A DNA stretch of 64,000 bases, from the NCBI RefSeq assembly GCF_003704105.1, contig NZ_QUOQ01000002.1, positions 713,313-777,312 on the forward strand, given 5' to 3'. The translations under genes and the position numbers were made by a program. Below the pieces are notes generated by a model that ran no database searches, had not been told where the DNA came from, and saw only the letters and a list, made by a program, of their open reading frames with translations. Origin of the DNA: Brevundimonas lutea (GTDB lineage Bacteria; Pseudomonadota; Alphaproteobacteria; Caulobacterales; Caulobacteraceae). Of this stretch, positions 41,152 to 50,521 are shown piece after piece (the stretch's first letter is position 1; every line of letters starts with the position of its first letter).

Positions 41152-42056
41152 GCCGCGGCCGCCTCAAGAACCAGGGCCCGGTGGGCGGCGACACCCGCCA
41201 TGACGCCGGCGGCGGAGGCGAAGGTGGCGTTGTACATCTGCGAGGCCGCGTCGCCGGCCGCGAAGACGCCGGCAAGGCTCGTCTGCTGCGTCTCGTCGAC
41301 CTGGACGTAAGGCCCGGTCATCCCGTCTGCGAAGGCGCATCCGAGCTGTTCTGCAAGCGGACTAGCCATGCGCGTCTTCGGCGCGGTGAAGACCGCCCCG
41401 GCCGGGACCTCCCGACCGTCAGCCAGCCTCAGGCCGCGCGTCTCCGCCCCCTCCCCGAGGAGTTCGACCACCGGCGTGCGTTCGATCTCCACGCCTCGTG
41501 CGGCCAGCCGCTCCACCTCTTCTGGCGAGGGCTCGAACACCCCCTGGGTATAGAAGGTCGTCGGGCCCCAGTCCGGTAGAAGCAGCGCCTGGTGAGCGGC
41601 CCCCGGGACGTTGGCGATCACGGCCAGACTTCGGTCCCGCACTTCGTAGCCATGGCAATAGGGACAGTGCAGGACGCTTACGCCCCAGCGCGGACGCATC
41701 GACTCCAGCGGCAGATCATCCGCGACCCCGGTCGCCAGGATCAACTTGCGCGCCCGCACGGCCGAGCCGTCGGACAGGGTCAGCGACGCGCCCTCCTCAT
41801 CCAGTGATGCCGTCAGCGCCTCGGCATGGACGAAGTCGACAGTGGGATACCGATAGAGCTGGGTCAGCCCCTCCCGCATAATCTCCGCCGGCGCCACGCC
41901 GTCCTGACCAAGGAAGCCATGTGAGGCCGTGGCGAAGCGGTTGCGCGGCCGGCTGGCGTCGATCAGCAGGAGCCGGCGACGCGCGCGTGCCAGCATCATC
42001 GCCGCAGACAGTCCGGCGAAGCTGCCGCCGACCACAATGGCGTCATATCGATCCAT
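41148..42056 (-). CDS. FAD-dependent thioredoxin reductase-like oxidoreductase
   Basis: 302 residues. The FAD-binding VVGGSFAGLSAAMMLARARR, the redox motif HCPYCHGYEV (CxxC) and the C-terminal VFAAGDAASQMYNATFASAA are all those of the thioredoxin reductase family, the low-molecular-weight type without an extra domain. The NADPH site of the classic enzyme (GxGxxA) is less clear, so the true donor may be different. The ATG at 42056 is preferred. It lies next to, and divergent from, the Rrf2 regulator across an intergenic region with two palindromes. Confidence 0.88.
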   Translation of the reverse strand: MDRYDAIVVGGSFAGLSAAMMLARARRRLLLIDASRPRNRFATASHGFLGQDGVAPAEIMREGLTQLYRYPTVDFVHAEALTASLDEEGASLTLSDGSAVRARKLILATGVADDLPLESMRPRWGVSVLHCPYCHGYEVRDRSLAVIANVPGAAHQALLLPDWGPTTFYTQGVFEPSPEEVERLAARGVEIERTPVVELLGEGAETRGLRLADGREVPAGAVFTAPKTRMASPLAEQLGCAFADGMTGPYVQVDETQQTSLAGVFAAGDAASQMYNATFASAAGVMAGVAAHRALVLEAAAA

Positions 42057-42070
42057 GTAACACTCTCGCA

Positions 42071-42088
42071 ACTCGTTATGTTACGAGT
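42071..42088. promoter_or_regulatory. Palindrome ACTCGT-TATGTT-ACGAGT, putative operator
   Basis: Two perfect 6-base arms around TATGTT, just before the flavoprotein ATG (15 bases). Probably bound by the divergent Rrf2 regulator or overlapping the -10 region of the flavoprotein promoter. Confidence 0.55.
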
Positions 42089-42109
42089 AATAGGCCCCTG
42101 GCCCCCTTC

Positions 42110-42130
42110 ACGCAACTCTCTTTGTTGCGT
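42110..42130. promoter_or_regulatory. Palindrome ACGCAAC-N7-GTTGCGT, putative operator
   Basis: Perfect 7-base arms with spacer TCTCTTT, 27 bases before the Rrf2 start and between the two divergent genes. Its arms differ from the first palindrome, so the two may be sites for different proteins or for the two directions. Confidence 0.5.
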
Positions 42131-42156
42131 TTGCTCTTCTGCGCTAGGGTGCGGTC

Positions 42157-42585
42157 ATGCCCACAGACAACCGCCTGTCCCGCATGCTGCACGTCCTGAT
42201 CCACATGGATCACATCGGCGAGCCCGTGACCTCCGAAACCATCAGCAGGATGTTGGACACCAATCCGGTCGTGGTGCGGCGGACCATGGCCGGTCTCCGA
42301 TCGGCCGGGTATCTGACCTCGGTCAAGGGTCACGGCGGGGGCTGGACCCTGGCCAGGCCTCTGGACGAGGTGACGCTGCGCGACATCCATGACGCCTTGG
42401 GCGCTCCTCGAGTTTTCGCCATCGGCCTGGCTGACGACAACCCGCGATGCCTGATTGAGCAGGCCGCGAACCACGCCCTCAAGGACGCGCTCGACGATGC
42501 CGAACAGCGCCTGCTGAAGCGGTTTGGCGAGGTGACGATCGGCGAGCTTTCCCGACATGTCGCTTCGTCCCGCAATGCCTCCTGA
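42157..42585 (+). CDS. Rrf2-family transcriptional regulator
   Basis: 142 residues. The winged helix-turn-helix of Rrf2 is seen in VTSETISRMLDTNPVVVRRT and GGGWTLARPLDEVTLRDIHDAL. The single Cys (NPRCLIE, near residue 97) lies in the region where Fe-S-binding members (NsrR, IscR) have three, so this is a member without an obvious cluster. It is divergent from the flavoprotein-methyltransferase operon and likely controls it, probably sensing redox or thiol state. Length is typical (130-160). Confidence 0.88.
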   Translation: MPTDNRLSRMLHVLIHMDHIGEPVTSETISRMLDTNPVVVRRTMAGLRSAGYLTSVKGHGGGWTLARPLDEVTLRDIHDALGAPRVFAIGLADDNPRCLIEQAANHALKDALDDAEQRLLKRFGEVTIGELSRHVASSRNAS

Positions 42586-42870
42586 CCGGCGCCAACCTTT
42601 TCGTGCTTCGGGTCGCCATCCCGCATTAGAACACCAGCCCGGGCATCAGGATGCGACTTGCTGGTCACCCGGCGTCAGGGCGTCGCAGCCGGGCTAGCGC
42701 CATTCTTGCGGCCGCGTTGCGCCAGGAGCGGAAGTTGAAGTCTTCCCGAAAAGGCGACATCAGGTTGGACGGCTTTCGATCGTTCGGTTCACCGCCGCAC
42801 AGATCATCTGCCTCTGCCGACTGCAGGCTTCGGTGTCCGCGTCAATGTTCATGTTCGATAGGGAGCAGTC

Positions 42871-43512
42871 GTGACCGCGGTCTTCGCGTTTGTGTTCGAT
42901 GAGATGGCGGTCATCGCCACAGATACCCTGAGGGTCGACCCCTTGGGGTGGCTGCCGAACCGAGTCGTCGAGAAGTCGTATTGCTGGAAAGGTCTAATCC
43001 CCTTTGGGGCAGCAGGGACCGGCGCATTCGTCAAACGTGTCGCAGACAAGATGGCGCTATGCGAGGCAGACTACAGCGCAGACAAGGAGGGTTTTCTGGC
43101 GGCCTTCGAGAAGGCACGCCAGGAAGTCATGGACGCAATCCACGATGGGCCTAATGCCTTGGAGAAGGCCGTCGCTCGAGCCACGATTCTGGCTGCAGTC
43201 CCGACGCTGTCTGCGCCGGCACACATATTCAGCATCGATTTCACAACCGGCGCTGTCGATCAGAAGCCGCTAGCCATCGCGGCGGAAGGGACCTTGCGGT
43301 CTGAATTTCAGGAAATAGCCGAAGCGGTTCTGGCGGAATCCACTGGCAGTTCACCTGAGCCTCGAGCGCTGGCTCTCGAATGCATGCAGCGTGCCGTGGC
43401 ATGCTGCCCGGACCACGTGGGGTGGCCGATGGACTTGCGGGTCGTCAGACTCGGCGCGGACCCGAGCAGTACAACCGCCAGGCTCTCTCCGCATGAGGCT
43501 GAAGGGGCTTGA
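42871..43512 (+). CDS. Proteasome/HslV-like N-terminal-nucleophile hydrolase
   Basis: 213 residues from a GTG with GGGAG five bases upstream. The first residues are MTAVFAFVFDEMAVIATDT. If Met is removed, Thr is residue 1, Asp of ATD is exactly residue 17, and a Lys (VVEKSY) is 34, compared with Thr1, Asp17, Lys33 in proteasome beta and HslV. A later FGAAGTGAFVKRVADKM looks like the HslV GxxG turn. No HslU-type ATPase is beside it. It does not match HslV closely, so it is a separate, probably uncharacterised, branch. It converges on the SIR2 gene 68 bases downstream. Confidence 0.72.
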   Translation: MTAVFAFVFDEMAVIATDTLRVDPLGWLPNRVVEKSYCWKGLIPFGAAGTGAFVKRVADKMALCEADYSADKEGFLAAFEKARQEVMDAIHDGPNALEKAVARATILAAVPTLSAPAHIFSIDFTTGAVDQKPLAIAAEGTLRSEFQEIAEAVLAESTGSSPEPRALALECMQRAVACCPDHVGWPMDLRVVRLGADPSSTTARLSPHEAEGA

Positions 43513-43579
43513 CCTGATTTTGCCAGCGAAGCGCCAACTGCAGACATGCGTTGGCTAGCTCAAATCGGACCTCGAGGAG

Positions 43580-46500
43580 TCAGTCGAAGCGTACAACGCG
43601 ATGTTCGAGCCACTGAAGGCGCCGGTCAGCCTCCAGACGCGGCTCCGCCGTGATCAGACGATCAAGCAGCTTGGGCAGCTCGTAGTTGTCGATCGCTTCG
43701 CCGAGTCCGAACAGTATCCAGACAAGGTTCAAGCAAGCGTCCGGGAAGCGCTCCGGCAGGTTCGATCTGGTCAACGAGTATGTCCCGCCGCGCCCCGCGC
43801 CGCGCGGCATGAAATAGGGGCGTAACATATGCAGCGCCTCCGGAAAGGCGTCACCGGCTGCGATGGCGAAGTCAGCGAAGTGACGGTTCAGGGCCGCATC
43901 GCGGTACTTCGCCTCTCTTGGCCAGACGGCTCGGAAAAGCGCCCCCATCCAGTCCCGCCACGAAGCCGCAGCATCAGCCTCCTCCTCGAGCGCCCGATGA
44001 AACCACTCGGCGGCGCCGACGCGTAGTGAGGGTGTGCCGACTCTCAGCGCTTGAGCCACTTCGGGTGTGGTCACGCCCCAGGCATCCGCCGCCTTGTCCC
44101 CGCTGGCGATGCTGGCGAGGGGGATCAAAAGCTTGCCTGCAGCATGCACCTGGGACCATCCCGACGATGTGTTCTCGGTCGCCGCCCTTACCAGGATCGG
44201 GCCGAACCTTCTCGTCAGCAGGGGCGTGACCCGGCCCTCCTCCACCGTGACCTTGCGCAAACCGGCTCCGACATCGTTATCGGCACCCATTGCTGGCGTC
44301 ATGATGCGAACGGCGTCCTCCTCGGCCACCGACAAGACGAAAACGAGGTCATTAGCCATCACCGCCTGAGCCATTATCCCGCAAAGGCCGCCTTCGGAGC
44401 CCGCTTGGCGCAGCCTTTCCAACCACGGCTCCCGAACATCCGCAGGGTCTCGCCGCTGCCGTTCAACCGACTTCAGCGCGATTTGTGTCAGGCGACCTGC
44501 CGGATGATTGATGGCCTGCGAGTAGAGATCGTCGACCTTGGGCGCCCCGCCGTCGTCAGACCGAACAACCGAAGCCCAGAGGCGGCTCCACCAAGCGCCG
44601 CTGTCGATGTCGTCTCCATCCGCAGCGCCCCAGAGAAGATCGACGAGCCTGCCCGAGACGAGATCGATGAAGCCGTCCTCTGCGCCTTCCAGAACCTCGA
44701 ACACCGACACGGTTAGACGGGCCTTGGTGGTGTCTTCTTGATCATTAGGCCACGACAGCGCACCGATGAATTCCTGCCAAAGGGGTGCGTTGGGCTCGCT
44801 TCGCGGAGCGTCGATGAGCGTCTTAAAAGCGCCTTCCGGATCCTGTCTGGCGTAGGCGTTCCAACCGTGCTGGGTCTGCAGATCACGACTGGCCCGTACC
44901 TGCAAGGCGACCTGTAGGCGATCCTCATCCGCCGCCTCGACGATTGGAGAAGGATCACCCGTGACCACTGTCACCTCGGACATATAGGACCCGAAGAAAT
45001 CTCGATCCTCGACGGGACGATCCAGGTAGTCGCGTCGAACCTTGATCGCGGCCAGTTCGTCCACTCCACGTTTTGAGAGAAGGCCGGCCTCCGACAACAT
45101 CATCAGACGCAGCCAGACCTCCGCATCCCGTGCGTGAGGCCGCCAGTCCATCTGGCCTTCATCGAGTTCGTAGCGGCCGAAGTAGGCGTCGGCTGTATCC
45201 AGGATGCGGGTCTCGAGCCGCAGAATTTCGTCCTCCAGTGCTCCAGCTAGACTCTCCCTGAGAACGAGCGCGAGCTCGCGCCGCAGCGTCCAGAAGTCGA
45301 TCTCCGACAGGGCCTGAAGGTCGGCGAGAACTTCGGATGGCGTGAACAGGTCGGGCGTTCGACAGGCCTGCAGCCACAGCCTGAGCCCTAGACGTCCCGG
45401 CAACTCCCGCCAACGTGCGGCGACCGCTCTGGCGGCGTCGCGGTCCGTGGCGGCCAGCTTCGGAACGAGCGCAGCGGAAATCTGGGCCAGATGGACGACG
45501 CCATCCCGATGATCGTTTTGCCTGTGAGACTCAACGGACGGCAAGCCGCCATCGATGGCGTCGTACTCGTCGCGGATCATCTCCGCGTCACGAGCAGCCA
45601 GCAACGTGCTAGCTAAGGCCGACGCCATGAGATCGAGCAAACGTGCCTCGGAACCCCATCCAAGAATTTCGTTGAGGAGGTCCGGCAGTGCGCCCCGATC
45701 ACTCAGCTTGAGCCGTGGCCAGGCAATATCATGAAACCGTGCCGCTGGCTCAGGCGGGGGCGAACCGTAAAGGGCACCGCTGTGTGCCTCAATGTCGAGT
45801 CGAGGCGTCAGCCAACCGACGGCGTGCTCCAGATCGCGATCCAGCACCACACCCTGCTTCATCGCTTCAAGTACCTCGTACGGGCTTTTCAGGTCCCAGG
45901 GGTTGTCTTCCTGAACTTGGTCGAGACAGAGCAACCGCCAAGCTTTGCGCCACAGGTCAGGAAGCTCCGCAGTCTGTCGAATGCGCCGCGCGACCTCGTC
46001 GGTGAACGGTTCGCCGAGCAAAGTCTTCCAGCGAATGGCTGCCTCGTATCGTTCGCGGGACTGGGGCTCCAAGGCTACCCAAGCGGCGATGACCCAGGCC
46101 GCCGTTTTGGTCTCCCAGAGCTTTCGGGTACGAAAATGCTCGAACCAGCTGGCCTGAATCACATGCCGGATAACGAGGTCCCAGAGATCGGAGCGACCGT
46201 TGAACAGCCAATCCACTTCGGTTGTTTCGAGCGGGGTCAGGCCTCCCGGATCACGTTGCAAGAGCGCCCTCGCTCTCTCGCGTCGAGATGCCTTAGGTCG
46301 TTCGACGACATCGGCGAGCTGGGCAAGGTCATCATACAGAGCCGCGTGATCCTCGTCTCCGGTGTCTTGATTACGGAAGGCGCGGTAGGGGATAGGTTCG
46401 ACGGCCAGCGTGCCCCAGTGAGCATCCGCCTCCGCGACGTCCTCGAACACGGAATAGAAGGCGTAGACGGGGTTGAGCGTGGGGAAGCGCGCTCGATCCG

Positions 46501-47197
46501 CCGCCAGTACGGACAGGAAATAGCGGACAGGCGCGTCAGAGGCGCTGTAACCCAGAAGGACGATGGTCTTGCAGCGGATGAGGTCGAACAAGAACCGCGA
46601 CGCCCAGCCGCTGCGCATGTAGGCGTCGCCGTAGTCCGCGCTGGTCAGAACGAGCGGGGTCGGCTCCAACCCGAGCACCTCGTCCCGAAGCCGACCGTGG
46701 AGATGGATCACCCCACGGAAGTCCGCGCCACCCGGCGGCGGCAGACCTTGGCCGGCGGAGCTGTCCTCTCGAACGTCAGCACCGGTATGAGCCGCAAGAG
46801 CCCGCTCGACCAAAGTGTCGAAATTGGTCGTGACCACGATCACCTGGTTGGCGATGTCGCGGGACAGCCGAAGCACCGTCGCGTGGCGGGTCAGGTCCAC
46901 AGGATCAGGTACGGCCAGAAGGGCTGAGGCCGTGTCCACGACGTCGCGGACTCCGACCAGTCTCCGCGACAATGAACCCAGGGCCTCCTCGTACCGCCCG
47001 GCTATGAACGATGCCTCCTCGGAAGGATCCATCTCGGCGTTGAGCCGGTCGTAGACCTGCTGAACCAACAGACGGAAATGCGGCAGCTGCGGCGCGCTGA
47101 TGCCCGCACCACAGATGAAGACCACGTCGCCGGCGATGAGGGCATCCAGGAGGGCACTCGGGATTTCCGGACCATTCTCTGAGAATTTAATCGTCAT
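43580..47197 (-). CDS. Large SIR2-domain protein, anti-phage defence type
   Basis: 1205 residues. The N-terminal ~300 residues are a SIR2 NADase domain: GAGISAPQLP (29-39), TTNFDTLVE (123-131), VIHLHGRL with the catalytic His (165-168), and VLLGYSASDAPVRYF. The rest (~900 residues) is a helical region without known motifs; the end (YFMPRGAGRGGTYSLTRS to LEHRVVRF) resembles DUF4020 tails seen in defence-associated SIR2 proteins. Such proteins deplete NAD+ when phage is sensed. It lies between a proteasome-like hydrolase and a repeat copy. Size is typical of DSR1/DSR2. Confidence 0.85.
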   Translation of the reverse strand: MTIKFSENGPEIPSALLDALIAGDVVFICGAGISAPQLPHFRLLVQQVYDRLNAEMDPSEEASFIAGRYEEALGSLSRRLVGVRDVVDTASALLAVPDPVDLTRHATVLRLSRDIANQVIVVTTNFDTLVERALAAHTGADVREDSSAGQGLPPPGGADFRGVIHLHGRLRDEVLGLEPTPLVLTSADYGDAYMRSGWASRFLFDLIRCKTIVLLGYSASDAPVRYFLSVLAADRARFPTLNPVYAFYSVFEDVAEADAHWGTLAVEPIPYRAFRNQDTGDEDHAALYDDLAQLADVVERPKASRRERARALLQRDPGGLTPLETTEVDWLFNGRSDLWDLVIRHVIQASWFEHFRTRKLWETKTAAWVIAAWVALEPQSRERYEAAIRWKTLLGEPFTDEVARRIRQTAELPDLWRKAWRLLCLDQVQEDNPWDLKSPYEVLEAMKQGVVLDRDLEHAVGWLTPRLDIEAHSGALYGSPPPEPAARFHDIAWPRLKLSDRGALPDLLNEILGWGSEARLLDLMASALASTLLAARDAEMIRDEYDAIDGGLPSVESHRQNDHRDGVVHLAQISAALVPKLAATDRDAARAVAARWRELPGRLGLRLWLQACRTPDLFTPSEVLADLQALSEIDFWTLRRELALVLRESLAGALEDEILRLETRILDTADAYFGRYELDEGQMDWRPHARDAEVWLRLMMLSEAGLLSKRGVDELAAIKVRRDYLDRPVEDRDFFGSYMSEVTVVTGDPSPIVEAADEDRLQVALQVRASRDLQTQHGWNAYARQDPEGAFKTLIDAPRSEPNAPLWQEFIGALSWPNDQEDTTKARLTVSVFEVLEGAEDGFIDLVSGRLVDLLWGAADGDDIDSGAWWSRLWASVVRSDDGGAPKVDDLYSQAINHPAGRLTQIALKSVERQRRDPADVREPWLERLRQAGSEGGLCGIMAQAVMANDLVFVLSVAEEDAVRIMTPAMGADNDVGAGLRKVTVEEGRVTPLLTRRFGPILVRAATENTSSGWSQVHAAGKLLIPLASIASGDKAADAWGVTTPEVAQALRVGTPSLRVGAAEWFHRALEEEADAAASWRDWMGALFRAVWPREAKYRDAALNRHFADFAIAAGDAFPEALHMLRPYFMPRGAGRGGTYSLTRSNLPERFPDACLNLVWILFGLGEAIDNYELPKLLDRLITAEPRLEADRRLQWLEHRVVRFD

Positions 47198-47723
47198 CGC
47201 CTGCCCCCGATCTCACGATCGCTTAGCGCCTTGGGGCTAAACTCCCAACTCGAAAGGTCTGCGACTTTGGCTGCAGCCTCAAGATCTACTGCGACCGTCG
47301 GGACGTCCGCTTTGAAGCGTCACCGCTCGAGTGTCCTACTCTTTCAGCTGACTTTCCAATGTTTGGCAACGAGTCAGATCAGCGCCTTGGTCGCCGGCGC
47401 TGAGCATGATGCCGACGAGCGGATCTTCCGAACTTCGCCTTGGAGTCAGAAATCGCCCTTCAGTGCACATTAAGAGGCTCCGGGAAGCGGGGAGGGGGGC
47501 GGCTGAGCGCCAGGAGCAATCGCTGGCGGAGGCCCCGCAACCGGACTTGCGCACCCGGCCATGGGAACGTCAGACAACGGGCGAGGCTCCTGAATCCAAG
47601 GACAGCCGGCGTTCTGATCACAACTACTTCGATCGGAGCGTCGTGGCGCCGCCGGGGCCGCCAGCGTTAGATATTGGGAAACCTGGACCGGTGACAGTCG
47701 GCGGAACAATTCGGGGGTAAGCC
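47198..47723. other. Non-coding stretch with repeat copy B
   Basis: 526 bases between the divergent SIR2 and spermidine-synthase genes. It holds the second repeat copy at 47449-47517 and probably both promoters. Some fairly long open frames pass through, none protein-like. Confidence 0.5.
47449..47517 (+). repeat. Dispersed 70-bp repeat, copy B
   Basis: Imperfect copy of the sequence at 35758-35827, in the same orientation, from GAAATCGCCCTTCAG through CGGGAAGCGGGGAGGGG to GGCTGAGCGCCAGGAGC. The pair lie about 11.7 kb apart on either side of the integrase/SIR2 stretch. Confidence 0.7.
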
Positions 47724-49964
47724 GTGACCGACCTCGCCGCCTCGCCGGGCCTTGCCCTTCGCTTGCCCCGCACGGCTCTCTTCGTCGCCGCGATCTTCAC
47801 CAGCGCCGCCCTGGTCTTCACCGTCCAGCCGATGATCGCCAAGATGATCCTGCCCACACTTGGAGGATCGCCGGCGGTTTGGAACGCCAGCATGGCGTTC
47901 TTCCAGGCGGCGCTGCTGGCCGGCTACGCCTATGCTCACCTGCTCCAGCGGCTGCCGTCGCTCAGGGCCCAGTTTCTTGTCCACCTCGCCGCCCTCGCGG
48001 GAGCGGCTGTGGTCCTTCCCCTGGGGGTGACGGGCCTATTCGGCGCGCCGCCCGTCGACGCGCCGGTCCCCTGGCTCCTGTCGGTGCTGGCCATATCCAT
48101 CGGTCTGCCGTTCGCGGCGCTGTCGGCGACGGCGCCGCTGCTTCAGGCCTGGTATGCGAAGACGCACGGCGCCGAGCCCGGGGCCGGAAGCCCCTACGCC
48201 TTCTACGCAGCCAGTAATCTGGGCAGCATGCTCGCCCTGTTGTCCTATCCGCTGGTGATCGAGCCCTTCACCACGGTCGATGCTCAGACCCTGGGTTGGA
48301 CCTTGGGCTACTTCCTGTTTTCTCTTGTCATTGCGCTCGTCGCCATCACCGGCTGGCGCTATCGCGCCGGAGCCGCCGCCGACGCCGATGCGACGGCCGA
48401 GAGCAGCGCGGCCCGGATTACGTGGCGCGAGCGAGGGATCTGGCTCCTGCTGGCCGCCGCCCCTTCGAGCCTGATGCTCGGCGCCACAACCTATATTTCG
48501 GCCGACGTCGCCTCAGCCCCCTTCCTCTGGGTCGCGCCCCTGGCCCTTTACCTCTTCACCTTCGTCATCGCCTTCCAGACCCGGCCGCTCATCTCCAAGG
48601 ACAGGGGTCTTCGCTGGCACGCGGTCTTCGCGGCCATGGCGATCGGCCTGATGTGCGTCCATCAGACCAGCCTCGCGGCCAATCTGGTGACGCATCTGGG
48701 CGCCTTCTTCTTCACGGCGCTCGTTTGTCACTGCGCCTTGGCGGACCGGCGGCCGCCGCCCTCACGCCTTACCGAATTCTACCTCGTCATGTCGCTGGGC
48801 GGGGTGGTGGGCGGCGCGTTCACGGCCTTCGTGGCGCCGGTCCTGTTCGAAACCGTGGTGGAGTACCCCCTGGTGCTCGCCCTCGCCGTTCTCGCGCGGC
48901 CCTGGCGCGGCGTTTCCCTGAGCCGCGCGGAAATCCTCTGCCTTGCGACGGCTGTGCTCGCGGCCGGCGCGATCGCCCTGGCGCCCAAGACCGAGAGCTT
49001 GGAGGCCCTGCCGCTCCTCCTGGCCGTGGTCAGCGTGGGCGGGGCGCTGTTTCTGGCGCGCCGCGCCCTCTGGTTCTTCGTCGCTCTGGCGGCGCTGGTG
49101 GCGCAATCGATCATCGCGCCACCCGACAAGCTCCAGAACCTGCACGTCGCCCGAAGCTTTTTCGGCGTGCACCGCGTGACCCTGGACACGGTTCCGGAAG
49201 TGGGCGGACCGGTTCATTTGCTGTTCCATGGCACCACCCTTCACGGCGCCCAGCCCCTCGATCCGGCCTTTCGCTGCCAGCCGACGAACTATTACGCGCC
49301 GGTCGGCGCGATCGGTCAGACCTACACGCAGGTCCTCGCAGGCGGACCCGGCAAGAACATCGCCGTGGTCGGTCTGGGCGGCGGCAGCGTCGCGGCCTTC
49401 ACCAGGCCGGGCGACCGGCTCCGGTTCTTCGAAATCGATCCCGAGGTCGAGCGGATCGCGCGCGATCCGGCGTCCTTCACCTACATCGCCGAGTGCGCCC
49501 AGGGCGCGGTGGATGTCGTGATCGGAGACGCCCGGCTCACGCTCGCTCGCGAGCCCCGGGCCAGCTACGACCTGCTCCACCTGGACGCCTTCTCTTCCGA
49601 CGCGGTGCCGACCCACCTCCTGACCGTGGAGGCGCTCGGGCTTTATCTCGACGCCCTGAAGCCCGAAGGTGTTCTGCTGTTGCATATCTCGAACCGCAAC
49701 CTTGCGCTCGAGGCCCCGGCTGCGGCGACGGCCAGGGCCCTGGGCGCTCACGTGCTGATGCAGGAATATGCGCCGCCTGCGGGCACGCCGCACGTGGTGT
49801 CGGCGCCGAGCCAGGTGATGATCGTCGCCAGGACCCCGGCGGCGCTGGCGCCTTTCGCCGGGGATCCTCGCTGGCGACAGGCCGACGACAAGGGTATCCG
49901 CCCCTGGACCGATGACTATACCAATGTCGTCGGTGCGATCTTGGATCAGGCGCTGCCGGGCTAG
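47724..49964 (+). CDS. Fused membrane/spermidine synthase-like protein
   Basis: 746 residues from a GTG. About twelve transmembrane helices (LFVAAIFTSAALVFTVQPMI, GGVVGGAFTAFVAPVLFETV and others) fill the first ~470 residues. They are followed by a spermidine synthase/Rossmann domain: VVGLGGGSVAAFTRPG (SAM-binding), RFFEIDPEVERIARD (acidic end of strand 2), DARLTLAREPRASYDLLHLD and a late PWTDDYTNVV. These proteins are annotated as fused MFS/spermidine synthase and the substrate is not known. It stands alone with its own promoter. Confidence 0.88.
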   Translation: MTDLAASPGLALRLPRTALFVAAIFTSAALVFTVQPMIAKMILPTLGGSPAVWNASMAFFQAALLAGYAYAHLLQRLPSLRAQFLVHLAALAGAAVVLPLGVTGLFGAPPVDAPVPWLLSVLAISIGLPFAALSATAPLLQAWYAKTHGAEPGAGSPYAFYAASNLGSMLALLSYPLVIEPFTTVDAQTLGWTLGYFLFSLVIALVAITGWRYRAGAAADADATAESSAARITWRERGIWLLLAAAPSSLMLGATTYISADVASAPFLWVAPLALYLFTFVIAFQTRPLISKDRGLRWHAVFAAMAIGLMCVHQTSLAANLVTHLGAFFFTALVCHCALADRRPPPSRLTEFYLVMSLGGVVGGAFTAFVAPVLFETVVEYPLVLALAVLARPWRGVSLSRAEILCLATAVLAAGAIALAPKTESLEALPLLLAVVSVGGALFLARRALWFFVALAALVAQSIIAPPDKLQNLHVARSFFGVHRVTLDTVPEVGGPVHLLFHGTTLHGAQPLDPAFRCQPTNYYAPVGAIGQTYTQVLAGGPGKNIAVVGLGGGSVAAFTRPGDRLRFFEIDPEVERIARDPASFTYIAECAQGAVDVVIGDARLTLAREPRASYDLLHLDAFSSDAVPTHLLTVEALGLYLDALKPEGVLLLHISNRNLALEAPAAATARALGAHVLMQEYAPPAGTPHVVSAPSQVMIVARTPAALAPFAGDPRWRQADDKGIRPWTDDYTNVVGAILDQALPG

Positions 49965-50122
49965 GCCGCCGATCCGGTCGGCGTGACGGCGGTGCGTACG
50001 TTACGCGGGCGTCAAGGCTGGCGCCGGCGTGGAGCCGGGCGTCGCCGGCTCGTGGAGACATCGCCGCCAGGCGACCCGCGGGTCGGAGCCTAGGCTCGTT
50101 TCCGCAAGAAAGGGGGGATGAG

Positions 50123-50521
50123 ATGGAGGACCCGCTGCCAAATGACAAGGAGATCGCCGCCGTGGTCGACCTCTTCTACGAGCGGGTGAGGACGGATCCG
50201 ATGCTGGGCCCCGTGTTCAACGCCGCCGTGGAGGACTGGCCGCGCCATCTGCACCGCCTGAAAGCCTTCTGGTCCACGGTCATGCTGGCCAGCGGCCGCT
50301 ACAAGGGCGATCCCATGGCGGCGCATCTGCCTCATGCCGACGCGATGACCGCGCCGGCTTTTGCGCGATGGCTGTCCCTCTGGCGGGCCACGACGGACGA
50401 GCTGCTGGCGGCCGGTCCCGCGCTGGCGATGCAAGCCAGGGCCGAGCGGATCGCGCGAAACCTGTCGCGGGCCGTGGTCCCTCGGACAAACTCTGGAGAC
50501 CGCGGCACCATGGCTCCCTAG
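50123..50521 (+). CDS. Group III truncated haemoglobin
   Basis: 132 residues with the three-on-three helical fold of group III: IAAVVDLFYERVRTDPMLGP at the start, HRLKAFWSTVMLASGRYKGD, and HLPHADAMTAPAFARWLSLW around the proximal His. These cytoplasmic haemproteins are linked to oxygen, NO or peroxide chemistry in microaerobic bacteria. The tail has a short disordered extension. GAAAGGGGGGATGAG precedes the ATG. Confidence 0.88.
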   Translation: MEDPLPNDKEIAAVVDLFYERVRTDPMLGPVFNAAVEDWPRHLHRLKAFWSTVMLASGRYKGDPMAAHLPHADAMTAPAFARWLSLWRATTDELLAAGPALAMQARAERIARNLSRAVVPRTNSGDRGTMAP

